Source: Adiantum capillus-veneris | Lineage: Eukaryota > Streptophyta > Polypodiopsida > Polypodiales > Pteridaceae | Direction: 5' to 3' | Length of the DNA stretch: 64,000 bases | NCBI GenBank assembly: GCA_014529385.2 | Contig: CM043966.1 | Span: 98,319,587-98,383,586, forward strand | Part shown: one piece after another, positions 33,816 through 46,557 of the stretch | Layout: every line of letters starts with the position of its first letter | Numbering within the stretch: the stretch's first letter is position 1 | Position numbers and translations under genes: made by a program | Notes under the pieces: generated by a model | The model's database searches: none | What the model saw: only the letters and a program-made list of their open reading frames with translations | Told to the model about the DNA's origin: nothing

Positions 33816-35344
33816 TGTAATGGAACTGGCCTATTAACTTGAGAGTAGAAGAAATTAGAGAGAGTACTTTTGAGAAATTACTTTGAGAGCATAGAGGGTG
33901 AACATAATTGAAGTTAGCAACATAAACATAGCATTTAGTTAACTTGGCATGAACAATAATTTTTCAAGACAGAGAGTTTAGAGAACATGACAACAATTGA
34001 GGACCGGATTTATTTGGAGCCGGTCCCCCCTCCAATAGGCATTTGTATTATAGTTTCTCCCATCAAGAGAGACTTGTTACAATACAGTCTTTGTGCTCCT
34101 TTTGACCTAGGTGATGCAATAAAGATGGAAAGCTTTATGCATCATGGGCATAACATAAACTTTGTGGAAAGCATTAACTATCCCAAGCCTCAGTCCCAAG
34201 ACCTCAAACACCTTCGAAGGTGGAGAGAGCTAGCATGGAATGAGGGTAGGGAAGAGGAAGAAGAAACATTTCATAGGAGAAAGAATTAGTTCCTCATTTA
34301 TCATCACTCTTCTTTCTAGCATACATAATAGCATAGTAATGAAGATGGAAAAGATGGAAATCTTAAGCATTGAAGCATGGCTCTTGGTTGGATTTGCATT
34401 CCATAGCCAAGAGTGTTGGTGTAGGCTCTCAACCTCTCTACTTTCTTGGAGAAGGAGAGGGAGCTCTTGCACTTTGAACTTCACACAATGAGAGTGTGTG
34501 TGGGAGAGTATAACCCCGAAGAAGGCCCCCTACTTGCTTTGGTCGACCCCCCCTTGTAGCTCATGTTTGAAGCTCATTGGACCCCTCGAAGCCTAGCCAA
34601 TCATAAGCAAGAGTCATACCAAGCAACAAGGGTAGCCTTGGGATAAGTGTCCCCCTTTTCCCTTTGAGAGATAGGGCTTGATAAATGCTAAATCAATTAG
34701 TTAAATCCACTAATTATCATTGGACCCCTTGGGTGGCCAACCAATAGGATTTAGGCACACCATGAGGGTAACCTAGCTAGGGGCTTGACATGTTTCCTAC
34801 TTGCCTCTTGGGAAAGGGGTGCCCTTTGGGAGAGAGAGTGGTCAAGCAACCACCCCCCCTTCTTGCATGGCTCGCACCCTCCTTGTAGGGATTTTCTTTG
34901 AATTTTCTACCACCTCGAGCCCCTCAACCTTGGGCCTAGTTCTCACCACAAGCTTGGTCCTTAAGCCCCTCAAGCTTGGGATGGGTTCCCACCCCAAGTA
35001 CAGCCCTAGCATCTCAATCATGACAAGCACCTCAAGCATCTCAATCATCAACCACTTCAAGTATCTCAAGAATCTCAGTCATTAGGTATGACAAGCATCT
35101 TAAGCTTGGGCCGGGTTCCCACCTCAATCACAGCCCTAGCTTATCTAAGATCAAAAGAACTTTTAACACTAACTATTGGAGGTCTTCAATCCATCTAACC
35201 CTAAGGTCTTTATGCTCCATTGGTTAGCCTTTCTCTTTGATAGAACCATCTCTCATTTGGGCCCCTTTACCATTGGCCCCATGTTGAGATAGATCTATAA
35301 GCACATGTCTGTATCCTAACCCTTGTTCCCATTTATTCTCCCAC
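33816..35344 (-). mobile_element. Probable 5' LTR of element C (outer edge uncertain)
   Basis: Starts TGTAATGGAAC next to the PBS. The outer edge is tentatively at a CCCACA near 35344; no second LTR is available to check. The stretch has no recognisable gene. It contains repeated pieces (TGGGTTCCCACC near 34982 and GGGTTCCCACCTCAA near 35115; repeated AGCATCTCAATCAT near 35005-35050). Confidence 0.35.
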
Positions 35345-35853
35345 ATTAAATGATCAATTTAATATGAGAAAATCATCTCGGTTGGTTAGATATTAGATTT
35401 TATGACATATCCAAACCATGTATATGTCAAATTTTTATTCCTTCTGAATTTGGATATCAAAAAGCTCTAGTTTTAGTATATTTCCAAGTTTCTTTGTGTT
35501 TTTGCCTAATTTTTGTGATTTGGTTGAGTTTTTGTGTTAATTTTTCCACCAAAAGTGTATAGCTGGAGATTTTGAGTCACCCTGGACCCAATGGTATCAA
35601 TTCTTACCAAAAATGTTATAGGGGATCATGGATCGCGATCCATGTTCTTGCACCAATCTGCATGGAATTTTCTAGATTCACTCTTTGTGGTTTGGTTATG
35701 CCTTTTTTGCACTTCTTTTTTAGTTTTGATTAGCTTTGGAGTTGTGACCATCAATTTTTCAATCTTTCAAAGTTTATGGTCATTTCACCCAAAATATGGT
35801 TTTCACCGTTTTCTTCCCTTATCATTCAACCCAATTTTGATGGTGATAGTTTA

Positions 35854-36080
35854 TGTTACCATGTACATGTGGTAGTGATGTCTGTGAACACACTATGACC
35901 GTCGGGGCATTTTTTTCCCCTTTAAGAGGTTTTTTCCCTCGAGCATTGTAAATACGCCCATCACTCTAGGGCTATCTATCTTTCCATTGCACACTAAGTA
36001 TTACACTCGCTATTGTGTGCCTTGAGCTTCCTTTGTCTTCTCCAAGATGTGTGCGTTTCTCTACAACCCTAATTCCAGCA
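35854..36080 (+). repeat. 5' LTR of Copia element J
   Basis: Begins TGTTACCATG and ends CCTAATTCCAGCA. The PBS follows after 2 bp. Confidence 0.95.
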
Positions 36081-36082
36081 AT

Positions 36083-36094
36083 TGGTATCAGAGC
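36083..36094 (+). promoter_or_regulatory. Primer-binding site of element J (initiator Met tRNA)
   Basis: TGGTATCAGAGC, exact plant Copia site. Confidence 0.95.
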
Positions 36095-36133
36095 AGGTTA
36101 CGTCCTCCCGGGCTTAGTTGCCAGCTACTCCAA

Positions 36134-36241
36134 CACATGCCTGCTCACTTTCTCCAATTACAGTGAGGTTTGGTGAGCGTTTGCAGGCACATGCCTGCTC
36201 ACTTTATCCAATTACAGTGAGGTTTGGTGAGCGTTTGCAGG
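36134..36241 (+). repeat. 54 bp tandem duplication in the leader of element J
   Basis: Two copies starting CACATGCCTGCTCACTTT, at 36134 and 36188, with one visible base change. Confidence 0.9.
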
Positions 36242-36455
36242 TCGACAAATATTTCGGGCTCATTTCGGCCTCCGTTTCCACTACAGGCAGGTCTGCACAT
36301 GAAATTTCATCATTTTGTGCAGAATTTTTGACATTGTTGATTTTTGCATAACAGGTGCCTTACAGTCTTCTATGGTTTGTGCTATATAGTACGTATTGTT
36401 CCTGCTCCGTTTCTCCTATTTTTGGGTAGTTTTCACATCACGTGCAGCATTTACC

Positions 36456-37410
36456 ATGGCTAACAACAACACAGATGTCTTCAAGATGTTTGCTGCTGAG
36501 GACAGGTTGGATGGGGACAATTACCCTATGTGGGCTTATATGATGCAACACGTTCTTGTGACAAAGGGCGTCTGGAATATTGCATAGGGCATTGATGTAT
36601 GTCCTGGTTCTGAGGATGTAGGCGATGTTGAGGATGTTGCAGGTCTTGCTGCAATGATTGCTGCTATTAGAGTTGTTTTGCCTATGGCAGAACAAGCTCA
36701 TTGGGATGTAAAGGATGCACATGTTCATGCACTGATTGCGTTGTCTATGAAGTGCACCATTGTTCCTCACATCCATTCATGAAAATCTACAAAACAGGCT
36801 TGGGATATTTTGGCTGGTCTTTATGCAAGTCGCAATGAGGCTAAAATTACTTTGCTGCGTAAAGAGTTGGAGTCGAAGATTATGCATGAGGAAGATGATA
36901 TGGACACTTTCCTTGCTAGTGTCAAGGATATCAATGAGCAACTTATTTCTGCAGGTGAAGTCATTTCAGACAGTTCCCTTGTGCAGACTGTTCTTGATGC
37001 CTTACCAGATTCTTACCAGACTTTTGCTAGTACTTGGAGACTTATGACCCAAGGAAACCTAGAAGTTCTCAAGTTTGATGCATTATGCACATTGCTTTTG
37101 CAAGAGTCACTTTCCAAAAAAAATAGGACTCAACAGCGTGCAGCTGAATAGGCTTTTATTACTTCTCAAAGAAAGGGTGGTAACAGCAATGTAGCCACTT
37201 CTTATGGTTCTGCTGCAAGTGGCAAAATTTATGTTCCCAATGCTTCTGCTGACAGCACATCGCCGGGCAATTATTGTGACAAGGGCAAAAAGAAGATGCG
37301 TTTCCATTATTGTAAAGCTAATGATCACTTGATCAAGTTGTGTCCTAAGTTGAAGGCCAAAGAGGCTAAGAAGGAAGAGGGTGGTTCCGCTGCAAATGCT
37401 GGCTCCACTA
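36456..37410 (+). pseudogene. gag: Gag of Copia element J
   Basis: Starts MANNNTDVFKMFAAEDRLDG then NYPMWAYMMQHVLV, the Copia Gag start. It passes a TAG near 36586, continues AWDILAGLYASRNEAKI, DTFLASVKDINEQL and LDALPDSYQTFASTW, crosses a TAG near 37150 and reaches the zinc knuckle FHYCKANDHLIKLC (about 37303), whose first Cys is now Phe. Several frames are used. It would form the particle and bind the RNA. Confidence 0.85.
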
Positions 37411-39000
37411 CAAATGCAGCCATTGTTGAGTCTTCTGTGAAAGGAGACTGTGTTGCTAATATTGATGCAGAATGGGCTTTTAGTGCAGATTGTACTTACA
37501 ATCCTGTTGCCCATGATGCATGCATGTCAGTTGCTACAAATTCACATGTATGGTATTTTGACAGTGGTGCTGCAAAGCACATTACCTCACATCATGAATT
37601 GTTCACCTCTCTTGAGTCAGTGACTCATGGGAATTCAGTCACTTGTGCCAACAATGCCTCTTATCCGGTTCAGGGAGTTGGAAAGATTGTGCTTACTGCT
37701 GCAAATGGCAGTCCTTCACACTTGTTGATGCACTTTGTACCTGGGATTAAGAAGAATCTTTTGTCTGTATCTGCACTTGCTAGACTTGGACTTGTAGTCA
37801 AATTTGTGGATGACATATGTACAGTTCATGATCTTAGTTTTGGTGATGAAATTGTTGCATCTAGCCTTTTGTGTCGTGGGCTGTATAAGCTCATTTTGTA
37901 TGACAAGTGTGGACAAAATTTTGCAAATGCTATTGCAGATTCAAGGGTTATTTCAGATGTAAAACTTTGGCGTGCACGTTTTGGTCATCTGAATTTTGTC
38001 AGTTTGCTGCGTTTGAAAAAAATTGATATGGTTGCTTCTTTGCCACCTCTTGAAGCACCTGTCAAACATTTTTGCGAAGGCTGTATTTTGGGTAAGATGT
38101 AGCATTCTAAGTTTCCAAAGGATGGTTTAGTCCGGGCCACATGCAGGTTGCAGCTTGTGCATTGTGACGTTTGTGGGCCCATGCAAACTCCATCCTTGGG
38201 AAATTACCTTTACTTCGTGACTTTCGTTGATAATTACTCCATGCATGCTTGGGTGTTTCTGCTTAAAGAAAAGTCCAAAGTTTTTATGTGCTTCAAACAA
38301 TTTCTTACTATGGCTGAAAATGTCTCGCAATGTACTATGGGCACCCTCCGTTCCGATCGAGGGGGGGGAGTATATGTCTCATGAATTTAATGCATTTTTG
38401 GCTAGTCGTGGGATAAAACACCAATGTACAGTGCCTTATATACCTCAACAAAATGGTGTTGCTGAGAGGAAAAACAGGTCACTTACGGAAATGGCACAAT
38501 GTATGGTCAAAATTCAAGCTTTGCCGCATTCTTTTTGGCTTGAGGCCATCATGTGTGCCACTTATGTACTTAACATGTGTCCTACAAAAGCTTTGCAATC
38601 TATTACTACATATGAAGCATGGCATGATAGAAAGACTTCTATTGAGCACATGCGTGTTTTTAGTTGTTTGGAATATGCTTTGGTGCCACAAACACAAAAC
38701 AAAAAATTGGATGATAAGGCTGTCAAATGTATTTTTGTTGGTTATAGTGTTGAAACCAAAGGCTACAGGTTGTATCATCTGCAAACAAAACATGTTTTGG
38801 TTTCACGGGATGTAGTGTTTGTGAAAGATTTTGTTCAACCCTTGCTGTCATGTACTAGAGACGGTAATGTAAGCTTACAAGACATTTATGACACTTTGTT
38901 GCCTCTTTCCAGTGGTGGAAATACGAATGTAATTTTCAATGAGGCAAATGTACAGCCTATGGGGGTTTTTGAAAATGTTACAGATTAGCGTATTACTAAT
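37411..39000 (+). pseudogene. Protease and integrase of Copia element J
   Basis: Protease box VWYFDSGAAKHITSH at about 37550. Pre-integrase region LWRARFGHLN and FCEGCILGKM to TAG 38100, then integrase LVHCDVCGPMQTP and FVDNYS. At the G run near 38361-38368 (TLRSDRGG) the frame shifts, and the core continues FLASRGIKHQCTVPYIPQQN, GVAERKNRSL and CIFVGYSVETKGYRLY to a stop at 38987. The catalytic Asp, Asp and Glu positions are present. Cuts the polyprotein and inserts the DNA copy. Confidence 0.9.
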
Positions 39001-40706
39001 GCAGATGTACATGATGTACTTGATGAGGAAAGGGCTGAAAATGAGCAGGCTAGAGGTATGCCAAAACGACTGGTGCACACTTTGCGTGATAGTAAATTGG
39101 ATGCATCTTTGTCTAGTTGTACTTGTTCAAGCTCTCTCCATGCATCTTATGCATCAGATTGTTATTCTTTGGCTCTCTCTTTTGATGAAGCTCAGAAATC
39201 AAAAAATTGGATGGCTGCCATGCAATCAGAATATGATGCACTTATAGAAAATGACACATGGACTTTATGTGATTTGCCTCCTAGCAAAAAGGCCATTGGT
39301 ACAAAGTGGGTTTACAAGTTGAAATGCAAGCCGGATGGTGAGATCGATTGCCATAAGGCTCGACTTGTTGCAAAGGGTTATGCACAACAAAAAGGCATAG
39401 ATTATAAAGAGACTTTTGCTCCCACTTGTCGTATGACTACTGTGCATTTTCTATGTGCATTGGCAGCTCATTTTGGTTGGGATGTACATCAATCAGACAT
39501 TGTTACCGCTTTCTTGAATGGTGACATATTTGAGGAAGTTTATGTAGCACAGCCTCGTGGTTTTGTCATAAAAAGACAAGAGGACAAAGTGTGTAGATGT
39601 AAGAAGGCTTTGTATGGGTTGAAGAAATCTCCTCGTGCTTGGTATGAGAAAGCTGACACTCATTTGGTCAAATGAGGCTTTCATAACAGTCCAACAGAAA
39701 GCACATTGTATGTAAAGTGTGAGGGTGATGCACTTCTCATTGTGGTTCTTTATATCAATGATTTGCTAATCACTGGACCAAATGAGAGACATATTGCTGA
39801 ATTTAAGGCTGATTTGAATGCTACTTTCAAGATGAAAGATTTGGGGCTGTTGCATCATTACTTGGGTATACAGTTTAAGCAGTGTGATGGTGGTATTTCC
39901 TTGTGTGAGAAAAGCTACATAGAGATATTGCTATGTAATTTTGGACTTGAGGATTGCAAACCTAATGCCACTCCCATGGAAACAGGTATGAAGTTGAGTC
40001 TACATGATGCTCGCAATCCTGCTGATGTCACTCTTTACCAAGCTGTTGTTGGCTGCCTCATTTATGTATGAAACACGAGACCGGATATTCAGTTTGCAGT
40101 CTCGCAAGGCAGTAGATTTATGCATAGCCCAGGGTCTAAGCTTGGCAGGTTGTCAAGAGAATTTTTTGCTACCTTAGTGGCACTTTACATCTTGGCTTGT
40201 TTTATCCCAAGGGGGGATCATTGCCGCCAGACTTACATGCTTTTTTGGACTCAGATTGGGCTGGTTGTTTTGACACGCAAGTGTCCACAAGTGGTTTTTG
40301 TTTCATGCTTGGTAGCTCATGTATATCATGGTTGAGCAAGAAGCAACCTACAGTGGCCACTTCGAGTTGTGAGGCTGAGTACAGGGCAGTCTTCACAGCT
40401 ACGGCTGAGTGTGTATGGCTAAGACGCCTTCTGGCTAATTTAGATGTTGGACAGGACACTGCCAATGGTATCTACACTGAGAGTCAGAGCACATTAGCAG
40501 TTGTGAGGAACCCAGTTTTTCTTGCTCGCACAAAGCACATTGAGGTGCATTACCACTATGTCAGGGAGAGGCTCTTAGCAGGAGAGATCAACTTGGCTTA
40601 TGTGCCAACACAAGACAACCTTGTAGACCTTTTCACAAAGGCATTGTCTCGTGAGAAGCTTGAAGCTTTCCGCAAAGCTTTGGGCTTACTCCCCTTTGTG
40701 GACTGA
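39001..40706 (+). pseudogene. pol: Reverse transcriptase and RNase H of Copia element J
   Basis: RT reads NWMAAMQSEYDALIENDTW, GTKWVYKLKCKPDGEI, ARLVAKGYAQQKGIDYKETF and QSDIVTAFLNGDIFEEVYV. A TGA near 39673 is followed by VVLYINDLLITG, where the catalytic YVDD box is YIND, so the enzyme could not work. After further stops and a shift, RNase H reads FLDSDWAGCFDTQVSTSGF, SCEAEYRAVFTATAE and HIEVHYHYVRERL to TGA at 40704. A purine tract CCAAGGGGGATT sits just before the 3' LTR. Confidence 0.9.
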
Positions 40707-40791
40707 TCATGTCCTCAAGGCATGGCACTTCCCTTTACTCATGTGCCAGCTCTCGTTCACCGCATCACTCCAAGGGGGATTTGTTACCATA

Positions 40792-41018
40792 TACATGTGG
40801 TAGTGATGTGTGTGAACACACTAGGACCGCCGGGGCATTTTTTCCCTCTTTAGGAGGTTTCCCCCCCCCCCCCCCCCCGAGTATTCTATATACGCCCATC
40901 ACTCTAGGGCTATCTATCTTTCCATTACACACTAGGTAACACACTCTCTATTGTGTGCCTTGAGCTTCCTTCATCTTCTCCAAGCTGTGTGTGTTTCTCT
41001 GCAACCCTAATTCCAATA
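40792..41018 (+). repeat. 3' LTR of Copia element J
   Basis: Begins TGTTACCATATA and ends TTCCAATA, where the other LTR ends TTCCAGCA. Same length (227 bp). It holds an 18 C run at 40861-40878 that the 5' LTR lacks. Confidence 0.95.
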
Positions 41019-42226
41019 GTTTCTACTTATCCTACTCCTAAATAGAAAAATGAAACATGAAACAAAAATAGGCAAAATGATACAAATTGAATTTAAAACA
41101 GAAAATGGTACAACACTCTAAAACTAATGAGAAAATCGGATAATGAAATGATTTTGGCTATCTCACTCACAACCCTCTTTAGCTCTCAAGAATAGATCTA
41201 GTGATTCCTCGACTCCTAGACTCTACCAAGGAATAAACCTCGTGTCTAGTTACCTAATTGCTTATGTGTAAATGGAAATCAAAATCAATTTTTCTAAGTA
41301 AAAGATATGACTTGGTCACTCACCACCTAAGGATCACTATCCCCGACAATGACAACAATGTTAGCGGATCGCCACGACGAACGTCTATCAAATAGCTTTC
41401 CAGCACTAACACAATGTCAATACTCTGGGAAGCAACTTGGATGGGGCACGGAGACTCGTTGAGGGTGTCAACCTCAAGAAGTGAACCAGCGGAATAACAC
41501 TATCTCTAGCACATGCAAATCGATCGCTCTTAGCTCTGGCAATCTACCTATGTCCTTTGTCACTGCACTTAGTCATCTACCCATTTTGGCACTAAAATGG
41601 AATCCAAATGCTAAAACCTGTAGGATGATGTCTAAGAAACTTAGAGGCACTAGTCTACAAAGTTTAGTTGCACTCCAAGGAGGTACCAAAATCAAGATCC
41701 ATCATGATCAAGGTCCTAGAAATTACAAAAAAACATATCAAAAAGGTCATCCTAGGGTCTAGAAACATTCTCTTATGGTTAGAATAAAGAACAATCATTA
41801 ATGCTCTCAAATCAATAGATTTATCCTACTAAAAGGTAGTTGCAAATCAAAGTAAAATCGGCAATGAATGTACTTGGAAGAAAGAGCATCAAAACAAGGA
41901 ACACACTGCAAGTCTCAAAACTAAAATATCATTACCAGAGCTCAAGATATGATGATTACAAGTTTCCAAAGAGTTTCCACTCTTAGTCTTACACTTAGTA
42001 CTTCAAATTATGTAATGATAAGGTGTCCTCTCCCCACTTTACAACATAGGCTATATACCTAGGTCTCTCTTGGCCAATGGCCAACTTTACAAGACTCATA
42101 CCTTTTGCAGACTTTATAATTTAACATCTCAGAGCTTCCCCATTTATAATTAGGGACTACAAATAATTACAATAGTTTTTAGAAAATGAATGAAGAGATA
42201 TGGAAATTTGAGGCTGGAGGGTCGAC
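41019..42226. other. Non-coding stretch related to the LTR at 46.6 kb
   Basis: No coding pattern. Some phrases resemble 46558-47528 in the same order (CAATGTTAGCGGATCGCCACG near 41356 against CTATGTTGGACGGATACGCCG near 46600; GAGGGTGTCAACCT near 41461 against ATAGGGTGTCAACCT near 46707). It may be an old solo LTR of the same family. Confidence 0.3.
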
Positions 42227-43190
42227 TCAAAAGGCACCCATCTGGCTTGACCTCAACACGGTGGGTAACATATTCTCCGTGCAACACCTGAATATATAAA
42301 AACTAGAGTCTTCTTCCTCAGTGTTGACTAGAAATCTATCTACAACACACAAGGCATTACTCAAATCGTCATGATGGCTAATGTACATGGGTGCATCAAT
42401 ATCCTCGTTGCTTGAAACAACATCTTCATCTATGTTAGCCTCTTTTGGTAGGATCCTCAAGTACCACCATGCTTCTATGTGACTTTTTTTTTGAAACCAT
42501 TCACACAATGCAGAGAACATGATCCACTCACTGGCATGCAATCCCATTGTGTATCTCTTGACACATCACCAATCTTGATTGCCCAGAAGACCCCATCAAA
42601 TTCATTCATGGATGTCCAATAACTTTCCTATTGTTCATTACAGTGAGGTAATTTACAGCAATTGTTGCATTATCTAGGGTTTCTCCGACCACCTTCAATT
42701 TTTCATGGGTCAATGCCCTATTTATGACTGCTCCAACACCGTTATGTTCACCTTTTTCATGACCTAACCCAAAATGATTGTACATCATCTCAAGCCTACT
42801 AAGCTAAAGAGACCTTGCAACAAAGTAGAAAGGCCATTGTGCTTTGAGTTGTGATGTTCCACCATTTGACCATACCCAATGTCGCTTAAAAACAAAACCC
42901 TAGTTTTCAACCATTGGTCATGCAAAAGAAAGTAGTGGTCCATAAGGATTGTGTCATAAACATCGTCAGCATATTTATAAACATGGAGAATCTTTTGGAT
43001 GTCACCCATTCTTGAATGCACATAGCATATCTGGACCAAAATGCTCACCTAACTAGAATACCAATACATGGAATGGATTTTAAAGCTATAATATTTGGCA
43101 AAGTCCACCACAGAGAGAATAACATCAGTTGGGAAATTTTCTAGATACTCTTTAAGCTATCGAGAGCTTTTGACTCCTAATTTTTGAGAG
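42227..43190 (-). pseudogene. Second, decayed copy of the novel transposase-like gene
   Basis: Minus-strand pieces align with exon 2 of the gene at 10646-12500. They are LKEYLENFPTDVILSVVDFA at about 43160-43100, SILVQICYVH, HWVWSNGGTSQLKAQWPFYF (42880-42820), GHEKGEHNGVGAVINRALTH and SHIEAWWYLRILP with the acidic tail after it. Two of the acidic positions are changed: WSDG is WSNG and HDG is HNG. Stops and frameshifts are common. No palindromic array is found near it, and the N-terminal exon was not found. It proves that the family has more than one genomic copy. Confidence 0.75.
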
Positions 43191-43599
43191 AGTCCATAAA
43201 AATAACTTTGCCTTGGTTTTTATAATTCCCATTGCCCTGCATACTAACACATACTTCTATTTATATCCAAAGTTTTCCCCCGCCTACCACTAGCATTGGT
43301 GCTAGTGAGAATCACCATGATGATGTGGAAACCCAAATTTAGCATCAAATCAGATGCAAGTGATGCCAAAATGGGGTTCCATAGCCTGCGCACAATTTTT
43401 TGTCTCTTTATCAGCGTCATCTAAGTGATACAGTGCTCGTCGCAAAGCCACATTCCCTCTCTGATCGTTGCCCAAAACCGTCTCTTTCCATGCTCCCCTT
43501 CTTTTTCATTTTAATTCACATCGTGCCCCCCCAATTGGGAGACCATTTTGTTGACCTTTTGGGCGGCCACCTTTTGGATGGCCATTGAGTTTACACCAC

Positions 43600-44420
43600 A
43601 TTTTGCATACATATCATCCAAGGCATTTCCTAGCACACCTTATTTTGCAGACAGCTTGAGCCCATCAACCAAAGCATAATTGGGAACAACATTTTTCTCA
43701 ATTATCCCTCCATAACTAAGCACTCCCAAGCATCGTATGTTTCACCACATTCCCCCCGACCATATCCAGCTCATTCGTCAATTCAAGACAAGTGATATCA
43801 TTCCAAAGAGAATGACCACTAAGAAGTTTTTATGCTTTCATGAGAGCATCACATTTGGCATACTTGACAGCTAATGAGTTCCAAGTGACAACATTTTGGA
43901 TGGAAGCCCTTCAAAAACACGTTTCGCTATCGTAAAAGCATCACAAATGACATACATATCAACCCAAATATTACCAAGCTCATGGAGGTCCAAAACTGTG
44001 GGGTGAATTATATTGGCTATAAGTTGGGCATTTAATACCTGATTTGAGTCCTTTAAATCACATATTGTATCCATTCCAGGCCCTAGCAACCAAACCTATA
44101 TTAGACTTGATCCAAATCCCTTAACACACATCTCAAGGCAGGTCCATACATAAAAAAAATAGGTCCCCATAAAAGAATTGTGTTACCCATATCTTTCTCA
44201 TGCTGACTTCTATTAACAAGCTGTAAAGACAAACATGGAGAGCATGTCAACCACTACAAATTTGGCTTATTAAAGTGAGATTTGACAACATCAATCCATC
44301 CCAAGTTGTAGGAATCAACCTCATTTGATGGTCTCTAAACCCACATTTAGCATACATTCTAGTCATCCTACTGTCATATCAGATTCTGGAATTAGTAATA
44401 AGTTTGACAAATTTTGAAAA
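43600..44420 (-). pseudogene. Pentatricopeptide repeat (PPR) pseudogene
   Basis: On the minus strand are PPR-type helices: MTRMYAKCGFRDHQM (about 44375-44330), then LGNIWVDMYVICDAFTIAKR and VFEGLPSKMLS (about 43990-43880), then NSLAVKYAKCDALMKA and SGHSLWNDITCL (about 43885-43800). In intact plant PPR proteins these units bind organelle RNA for editing, splicing or stability. Stops interrupt it and repeats are missing or merged. It is the only host-gene-like sequence seen apart from the phosphatase- and kinase-like ones. Confidence 0.65.
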
Positions 44421-44589
44421 GGCATGCAAAATTATGTCCTTCACCATGTTCCTTCAAAGTGGCATGACAATGCATTCAACAAAGGACATAAAGAGCATGC
44501 TATGTGCAAAACATGCACGCAAAGAAGGAGAGCCTAGCTCGGTGTCTGCAAACCACATCCAAGAATGGGTGGGCATTCCAAAATGAACA

Positions 44590-46557
44590 CCCCTCATTTT
44601 CTAACTCTCTTTTCATTATTGATTTAGTAAGTTCACTCCCCCAAAAATCACTATTGACTCAATGACATTTTTTCCCCCAAAATCACTTGAAAAAGGAGTG
44701 TCCAAGAAAGCCCTTTTGGACCTCCAAGACATGCTTTGACCCAACTAGTAGATGTGCCTACTCCATGCTTTCAGGGGTGGTACAAACTACATCACAAGTG
44801 TTGTGTGGGAGATAATATTGGCCACACCACAACTCTAGAAAACATTGTGATTGAAAGATGAGAGCTTGTGTGGTTTTGTGGAGATATTATTGGCAACACC
44901 ACAAATCTAGAAAATATTGTGATCGGAAGATGTACAAGTCAAATTCTTATCTGGCCAATTGCAAGTGGGACATGCTTGGATCCTATGGAAAAAGTTTCAA
45001 CTATGGGATACACCCTTCCATTTGCAAACTTCTTATGGGGATGCATCTCTAGGGACAACAAGTATATCTAGTGGGAAAATGGAAGGGATAAGCTATCTGT
45101 TTAATGATACTAATATTTTTCCCCTACAACATGATGGAAAGATGGTGATTAATTATCTATAGATCCATTACTAAAGATATGGATGTGTGAATCAAAAGAG
45201 AAATTGAGATGGATTGTACAATTGACAATATCAATATTGTGCATGCAAGTGAGCATATGTGTGGAGTTTATCTTATCAACAACAGGGAGAACAAGGAATA
45301 AAGAATCATATATTTTGGTGATTTCTACCTTTCCCTCTTGCAGTTGTGAGGAATTTCACATGTGGCTATGTAGAGGAAAAAGGTAGATGGATTGTAAAAT
45401 CTCTATTCTATCTTTGTCAAATATTTAAAACTTGATATGAATCGGCAAAAATTTGGCTAGCAAGTTACATTGACAAAGAGAGAGCTTTGTCAAGTTATAT
45501 AGTGAATGGCATAAGGTGAGTTTTGCATAAGCTTATTTTTTTGGTATAGAGTGACACCTTCTTTCCTCTCATTAGTCAACCGATAATTATGGCATTGTAT
45601 TACATACATTTGATGGCCTTGGCTTCATTTTGAATAGAGAAAAACTTCTATGCAATTGATATGGATGCCCTTGGGAGACTTTTGTATGAGTTACATATTG
45701 TTTTTCTAGCTAGTGTTTGTTTTTTTGCCTCTAGCACGTACAATGACAATTATGAAATTGTACACACTTTGTGGTCTAAGTATATTTTTGCATGAATTAT
45801 TAGTTTAATATTCTACTGAAGGATAATATCTTCTCTCTTACAAACACAGTGAAACTTATAAAATCAAATTGTATGCAATTGAAGGCTTACAAAAGTATAT
45901 TTATGTATCATGTATTAATTCTTTTCTTGTATACTTATTGTTTGAGAAGGCTTTTGCAGCATCTGTCACATATCACAAAGACGGTCCCAAGGCTAAAATT
46001 TAAATGCGAGGGAGCATGTGACTTGACCAGGGTATACAACCAATCTCTTGTTTGAACACAATAAACTCCATGGAAACATTCTATGAGCTCTCTAACTACG
46101 AAAAACCTGATTTTTACGTCTCCAATCCAATCATGCATCCACATGTGAAACCAATAGCGAATCAACTTTGATCAACACCAAACATGGCAGGCACATTTTT
46201 TACTAGGTCAAAAACATTTTTGGAGCACCAAACCTCACATATGCACACTAGAAAAAATTGCAATTTTCTCCAACAACAAAATTGCAGGTCATCAAATCTG
46301 ATGCTGGACAAGCCTATCAAATGCTCGTAAGAGTTGGAAATCATATGCAACTAGCAGAATCTCACAATGATGCTCAAATGGTGAGGTATGTCACACACAT
46401 CGAAGTTCGTGGGAGTCGATGCTTGGATCTTGCAAAATGCTTGCAATGTAGATATTGACATGATGAGCTCCTCAAGGATAATATGTTGATGCTCTTGGCT
46501 TGTCAATATGGTAACCGTGTGCAAAGAGATGAAATCTTGGCACTAAGAGGGGGCTCA
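44590..46557. other. No gene seen
   Basis: AT-rich sequence with only short chance ORFs. A near-repeat of TTGTG(G/T)GGAGATA(T/A)TATTGGC with ACACCACAA(C/A)TCTAGAAAA occurs at about 44800-44845 and 44873-44918. Confidence 0.5.

Larger units (their letters stand above)
35854..41018 (+). mobile_element. Near-complete Copia element J
   Basis: Two 227 bp LTRs (35854-36080, 40792-41018) bound a 5165 bp element with gag, protease, integrase, RT and RNase H in Copia order on the plus strand. Flanks GTTTA and GTTTC are a 5 bp target duplication with one change. Stops at several sites, a poly-G frameshift and an altered RT active site show it is inactive. Confidence 0.95.
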
